Assembly: GCA_051294375.1 (NCBI GenBank)
Contig: CM119270.1
Coordinates: 6,937,279-7,001,278 of the forward strand
DNA length: 64,000 bases
Direction of reading: 5' to 3'
DNA from: Paraspadella gotoi
Taxonomy: Eukaryota; Chaetognatha
Part shown: positions 60,528-64,000 of the stretch, piece by piece
How the letters are laid out: the number at the start of each line of letters is the position of its first letter
Position numbering within the stretch: position 1 is the first letter of the stretch
Position numbers and translations under genes: made by a program
The notes under the pieces: generated by a model
What the model was told of the DNA's origin: nothing
Databases searched by the model: none
What the model saw: only the letters and a program-made list of their open reading frames with translations

Positions 60528-61970
60528 ATCGCTGTCGCCGTCGCCGCCGACGCTAGCGCCGCCGCCGACAACGAAATCCGCCAGACCGAGACTCAACGTG
60601 ACGGCGGAGGAACAAACGGAGATCATCTGAGCGAAGGAGAGAGATCGGACTCCTCCCTGTCCCTTGGCACTGGTCATGAGAAGCTGCAGGAAGATTAATG
60701 TTAAAATTACTATTATAATATTTTGAAAAATCCTATATTTTTGGGTATGTTGTCGTTTTGTTTGAAAAAAAAAATTAAATTCTCCTATATAGCCTATTTG
60801 TTACTTAAACTTAATATAATATAGACCTAGTAAAAATCTAACATACATCTTTCATACAATTGAAGCATTCTTTGAGATATTTTCCACTTCATTGATAGGG
60901 AAGCCAGGTACTCTGGGAGTGAATAAACGGGACTGTGAGAGAGTCTTGATTGAAAGCTTGCAGGGACCTGCTATGTAATTATCTTGTAAGAGTGATGGAG
61001 GCCTTAAACCACCAAAGCCTGTCCAAAGTCAGGGGCAAGATAGCTTATTTATTAAATGAATGGATAATTTTTATATTGGTTGTACCAATTTCATAAACTT
61101 AGTTGTTATATAACCTGGGTACAAAATTGGGGGAGACTCTCGGCAAAGATCTCGGCCAATTTGGCGGTTGCGGCCAACGCAGTTGCGGATGTAATGACGT
61201 CTGTCATAGAGTCTGGTCGGCGCCAGTTTTGTAACAGAGTGAAGAGGCAAAAAAAGTAGATGAGTGAAGGTCCCAGCATGGCCGCCGATCCCAGTAGCGC
61301 CGCGACGAGCCACGGCAGCGGGATGACCCTCGCTCGCCGGCGCCAGAGCAAGTGCCACGCCAGCAGGAAGAATTGCGCGGTGCCACCGGAAACGATCCAT
61401 AGCCAAGTGAGAAACAAGTGAATGGCGTCGTAGTTGGGGGGAGAGGAGAGCCAAACGGATTGTGAGAGAACGTAGCCCAACTTGGAGTCACCGCCGTCTA
61501 GGAAATTTATTTTAATGTTTAGCGTATCATCGAAATATTATATCGTAATAATCTTTTAGAAGTTATTTCTGACTTAGAAAATGAAAATGAACGGATATAA
61601 AAGCCTCGGGTCTTGGAAATTTTTAGTGATAAGGCCCCAGCAATGTTTTGGAAAAACATGTTTGTGAATCATTAAAAGCAATTTAATATTGAAAATTATT
61701 AGCTATTTTTTTAACTTGGAAGTTTTCTGGTGTTGTTAACCGATTTTTAAAAGTTGGATTTCCGAAAAATGCATCGCTTTTCAAATAATTTATGCTTTTA
61801 GGAGAGATTATAATGTTAGGCTTGTTCAGTTCAATGTTCACACTCTCACCGGGCACAGTGTCGTTTGGAAACGTCTGCGGAATCTGTTCTCGGGCGACGA
61901 GAACGTCGATGGCCACGTCCCAAAAGTACGACGCGATTTGGAGAACGAGACGAGCCACGGTGACCCACAT
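54177..61970 (-). CDS. XKR-like / SRCR-like / triple C-type lectin fusion protein (whole gene, ten exons)
   Basis: Exons (transcript order): 61850-61970, 61115-61497, 60459-60683, 59297-60397, 57095-58292, 56563-56720, 55269-56457, 54896-54973, 54608-54732, 54177-54476; 4878 bases, 1625 residues. All nine junctions are GT-AG and phase-consistent. Residues 1-210 match the XK-related fold: WDVAIDVLVA in helix 1, AESLPQFCTQ (159-168, compare the family's ES.PQL.LQ) and SFAQMISVCSSAVTLSLGLAD. Residues 214 to about 535 are an acidic repeat. Further helices lie near 553-575, 588-612, 622-644 and 666-686. A last helix (786-805) leads to a divergent SRCR-like domain (about 817-931), CTLD1 (937-1056), a Cys-rich spacer, CTLD2 (about 1169-1437, with a coiled-coil insert) and CTLD3 (about 1487-1617). 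Inferred role: a membrane protein, perhaps scramblase-like, with an extracellular ligand-binding tail. The alternative is two genes joined by mis-splicing, but exon 57095-58292 spans both parts. Confidence 0.75.
54608..54732 (-). CDS. Fusion gene exon 9: first half of CTLD3
   Basis: Acceptor CAAAATTAG, phase 1; donor CAG|GTAATG, phase 0. Encodes DYGAHGFCDKLPLS and VGHLAVVNSKKKL, which match CTLD strand 1 and helix regions. Confidence 0.65.
54896..54973 (-). CDS. Fusion gene exon 8: basic linker
   Basis: Acceptor TTGACTAG, 78 bases, phase 1 at both ends, donor TCAG|GTAATG. Encodes RRRLFSSEEKKEYNRGAMKL and a few more residues joining CTLD2 to CTLD3. Confidence 0.6.
55269..56457 (-). CDS. Fusion gene exon 7: Cys-rich spacer and CTLD2 with coiled-coil insert
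   Basis: Acceptor TTGTCGCTAG, phase 0; the ATG at 56454 is internal, not a start. A spacer with several Cys (CSQDSGCFGGCYQWPNGTEC) leads to CTLD2: SWLAALDVCAKLGGQLAN, WINFGARNTFSPWAPGEPDG, then about 135 inserted residues rich in Ala, Glu, Lys and Gln (two helical blocks around a Ser/Gly/Tyr patch), then the closing strands ending EFPFVCEKP. Donor TTCG|GTGAGA, phase 1. Confidence 0.8.
56563..56720 (-). CDS. Fusion gene exon 6: second half of CTLD1
   Basis: Acceptor TTAATTTGCAG, 52 codons plus two bases, donor AAT|GTAAGG in phase 0. Ends SLELPFFCKIY, the typical CTLD terminus with its last Cys. Confidence 0.75.
57095..58292 (-). CDS. Fusion gene exon 5: last helices, SRCR-like domain, first half of CTLD1
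   Basis: Acceptor CTCTCTAG, phase 0; donor GATG|GTATTG, phase 1. One open frame of 399 codons covers two helices (about 622-644, 666-686), an acidic cytosolic-type loop, helix SPLWLLLVFPIIVLCLFKIF, an SRCR-like region ending CRGDEPVLNDC...DAC, and the CTLD1 start WVEAHRFCLINGGIMAA. The SRCR match is partial: the usual N-terminal Cys pattern is degenerate. Confidence 0.75.
58325..58562 (-). mobile_element. SINE-like dispersed repeat, minus-strand copy
   Basis: Reverse-complement relative of 46520-46790, lying in intron 4 of the fusion gene in the same transcriptional sense as that gene. Confidence 0.5.
58717..58963. mobile_element. ~245-bp dispersed element, copy A
   Basis: Begins ACATACAATTGAAACATTC and ends TTGGTTGTACCAATTTCATA, nearly identical to copies B and C. 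It has no coding capacity. A short inverted repeat (TTGGT...ACCAA) lies at one end. Confidence 0.8.
59039..59280. mobile_element. ~245-bp dispersed element, copy B
   Basis: Direct repeat of copy A in the same intron. Its end lies 16 bases inside the intron from the exon 4 donor (exon boundary 59297). Confidence 0.8.
59297..60397 (-). CDS. Fusion gene exon 4: acidic repeat, then two helices
   Basis: Phase 0 at both ends, 367 codons. After a short hydrophobic stretch (VVSIVAALAVV) come about 270 residues rich in Asp, Glu and Lys, with a degenerate repeat of the type DGNEETDDVKNGK. TTKLVVVLFLITEIVVIGG and LPSVAIIALPPAFFVTLAML follow as membrane helices. The long opposite-strand open frames here are shadows. 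Donor CTG|GTAAAT. Confidence 0.75.
60459..60683 (-). CDS. Fusion gene exon 3: XKR helix and start of acidic stretch
   Basis: Phase 0 at both ends, 75 codons. LLMTSAKGQGG leads into SFAQMISVCSSAVTLSLGLAD, which aligns with the family segment after the PQ motif. It ends with a Gly/Asp repeat (GDGDSDGDSDGDGD). Donor GAA|GTAGGT. Confidence 0.75.
60852..61096. mobile_element. ~245-bp dispersed element, copy C
   Basis: Same element in intron 2, again ending about 18 bases inside the intron from the 5' splice site (exon boundary 61115). Confidence 0.8.
61115..61497 (-). CDS. Fusion gene exon 2: XKR core helices and ESLPQFCTQ motif
   Basis: Starts after TTTCCTAG in phase 1 and encodes residues 41-168. 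Hydrophobic helices lie at about 64-92 and 100-128, followed by a segment ending AESLPQFCTQ, the best single match to the XK-related family. The donor CAG|GTTATA is weaker than usual. Confidence 0.75.
61850..61970 (-). CDS. Fusion gene exon 1: start and XKR helix 1
   Basis: ATG at 61970-61968, preceded in frame by TAA two codons upstream (TTG TAA ACA ATG), which fixes the start. It encodes helix 1 with two Asp (WDVAIDVLVA), the pattern of the first XKR helix. Ends CCCG|GTGAGA, phase 1. Confidence 0.7.
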
Positions 61971-62332
61971 TGTTTACAAAAATCCATAAAACTCTAGGAG
62001 GTATTAGAATGAGTCGTTTGATGGATTTCTTAGTGAGTACGGAGGACTAATTTACAGAGGAGCCTCTTTTTTCTCTGTCACGAAACCCAAATCGGGTTAA
62101 TGATGTCAGTTTCAAGTCAGTTAGAGTCATTTTCGTTTTCCGTTTTCTGTTTTTCATTGGCATGTATGAAATAAGAGCCTTTTTTGTTATTTTAGCTTCC
62201 CTACATCATTGAGTTCTTTAATTTAATTTAATATCGCCCCAATTGCGATATCATCGTTAGTTACTTTAGACGTGGATCGATTCGTCAGGCGACTCGTCCT
62301 TCTCACGCGGGGGTTTTTGCGCTTCGGCGCCT
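61971..62332. other. 5' flank of the fusion gene; nothing else recognised
   Basis: Should contain the promoter of the minus-strand gene, but no clear TATA or initiator is seen on that strand. Confidence 0.3.
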
Positions 62333-62369
62333 TATAAATTAGTCTTCCAAAGCTAGTTCAATTGTCAGA
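62333..62369 (+). promoter_or_regulatory. Possible core promoter (TATA plus TCAG initiator)
   Basis: TATAAA at 62333-62338, and TCAGA at 62365-62369 with the A 34 bases from the first T, close to arthropod TATA/Inr spacing. GAGA-type repeats follow. The transcript it would serve is not recognised: only a 27-codon frame starting at 62563 and weak frames follow. Confidence 0.35.
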
Positions 62370-62498
62370 CGAGAGAGAGAGATGTCGTTGAGAGAGATCG
62401 AGAGTTAACTCGAGGAGAGCAGAGAGACGTCGAGATTGAGAGAGATTCGAGAGAGACGAGAGAGGCCACATCCGAGAGAGAGAGAGAGAGAGAGCGCT
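62370..62498. repeat. (GA)n-rich tract
   Basis: Imperfect GAGA repeats with GTCGAGA interruptions. Confidence 0.8.
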
Positions 62499-63780
62499 AA
62501 TCCTTTGTCAGGCATAATTATCAGGATTCAATGCTTTTTAAGAAATAATTTTTATAACAGTACAATGTTTATTAGGTGTTTAGTGGGTGAAAATCCACTG
62601 GCTGTCAAAGATGTCAATGGAGCCAGAGGCGTGTCATTCGTCTTTTAACTCAAAAGTGTGAATTAGGCTCTTATCCCGCATCTATCATAGTGCTAGAGCC
62701 CGTTTCCGAAGCTATAGGACTGATAGTTTATGAACAGTTAATTAATTCTCTCTCAAGTTTTCGTATTGTTCAGTGACTCATTTAAGCTGTCTTTGTAAAT
62801 TTTTCTACTTTTTTCAAACTTTAGATTCCGAATAATCAATTATTGGGAAACAAAAACCATCGTTCTTTTGTTGCGCTGAGCTTAAGGTAAGCACGCCTCT
62901 AGCGAAAAATCAGTGGGTTCCCCTATATTGCGATGTATGAACAAAAGCACATTTAACAGTTTGTAAAATGACTGACAAATGTAAAATGAGGTTATTATTT
63001 GTAATGCGGCGCAAAGTCCTCGGACCCGTCCTCAAGGAAATATACAATACAAAACATCAACACTTATGCCTTCAGGTGACTCGAAACAACTTCAGTCATT
63101 TGGATGACCTAAGTCACAAAGATTTTTTTCAATGGTTTCCAAACCTTTTTATATTTTTCTAACATTAATTTAGAGGATTAGATAGTAATACTAGAAATAT
63201 TTCATTAAACCATTGCCAATACTGATTTTAATTCATCTTGTTTTTTCAGTCAAAATTATTTTGAAAATTTCAAATTTTTTTAAAAATTTTCCCCACAGAT
63301 TTTTTCGTCTCTTTCCAATCGTCATCTAAAAAATATATCATTTAAATAAAAATCAGTAAAACAAATAGTTAAGATTTAAGTATATCAACTGATATAAATT
63401 AACCCAATTAACTCAGTTAACTCAGTTAACCGTTTTTTATAAATTCAGACGGAACGCCTCTGTTCTTTTGTTGAGTTGTCTTTCCAAACTAAGAGAGAAT
63501 CTGTCGAGGGTTTTTTGAATTACATTAGGGAATCAAAAGAGCATTATTGAAGTTGGTAAAATTCTTATTCGATCCCTTTCAATAATAATATTCAATGATA
63601 ATAAGCTCGTTTTTCAACTGTATCTTTTAAATACCTGATATATAAATAATTAGAAATTAAAAAAAATCTTTCCTAATCTTGCCAAGTATTAAGATCCTTA
63701 CAACCTGAATAACAAAGCAAAACCAAACTAAAAAGAAGTAAATTAAACTGGCTGACTACTTAAATTTACTCTATAAAATT
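62499..63780. other. AT-rich DNA without a recognised gene
   Basis: Short open frames only, including one of 64 codons at 62968-63162 with no domain and no splice support. Confidence 0.4.
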
Positions 63781-63895
63781 ACTATATGACCGAAAAATGA
63801 GGAAACGAGAGATGAGATGAGATGAGATGTGCGATTTATTCCATAGAATTCTTTATTTTGATTAATGATGACGAAAGGTAAAGAAAATCGGTCAG

Positions 63896-63912
63896 AGTAG
63901 GAGAGAGAGACG

Positions 63913-63955
<43 letters not shown>

Positions 63956-63959
63956 AGAG

Positions 63960-63991
<32 letters not shown>

Positions 63992-64000
63992 AAGAGGAGA
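63896..64000. repeat. (GA)n microsatellite at the window edge
   Basis: GA repeat with GAAGA interruptions running off the end. Confidence 0.95.

Overview
The window is eukaryotic nuclear DNA. Genes are split by GT-AG introns and use C-ending codons (GTC, CTC, GAC), while the DNA between them is AT-rich. Long (CT)n/(GA)n, (GAC)n and (TTTC)n tracts are unusually abundant. The gene families present, and one TATA plus TCAG initiator, suggest an invertebrate, most likely an arthropod and possibly a crustacean; the species cannot be named from this sequence. Fourteen N-runs interrupt the scaffold (three of exactly 10 N, four of exactly 25 N). Several 25-N or 10-N gaps are flanked by duplicated, indel-rich copies of the same sequence, which points to gap-filling or haplotype artefacts rather than biology. 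|| Layout. 1-2970 (+): the 3' half of an ABCC/MRP-type ABC transporter, with a cluster of single-base deletions in its first nucleotide-binding domain. 3-7.3 kb: microsatellites, gaps and one doubtful acidic exon. 7.3-13.3 kb: AT-rich DNA with decayed minus-strand coding remnants. 13.3-21 kb: inverted-repeat and foldback elements, complex satellites and three copies of a hammerhead-ribozyme-like cassette. 21-33 kb: microsatellites, a duplicated segment and one candidate small exon. 33.8-52.5 kb (+): an EF-hand gene of at least three exons with a Gly/Ser-rich linker. Its roughly 17.9 kb intron contains an artefactual second copy of its own exons, minisatellites and dispersed repeats. 54.2-62.0 kb (-): a ten-exon gene, described below. 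62-64 kb: a possible plus-strand promoter and GA-rich DNA. || The main result is the minus-strand gene at 54177-61970. Ten exons join with every splice phase consistent into one 1625-codon reading frame. The N-terminal part resembles XK-related (XKR) membrane proteins, the family that includes caspase-activated phospholipid scramblases. It is interrupted by a roughly 320-residue acidic repeat. After one more membrane segment come a divergent SRCR-like domain and three C-type lectin-like domains (CTLDs), the second of which carries an inserted Ala/Glu/Lys-rich coiled coil. One uninterrupted exon (57095-58292) encodes both membrane helices and the start of the SRCR/CTLD region, so the fusion does not rest on splicing alone. 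I know of no described protein with this architecture; novelty is an inference that needs a database search. Two introns of this gene carry copies of the same roughly 245-bp element placed just inside the 5' splice site, an arrangement reminiscent of introner-type elements.
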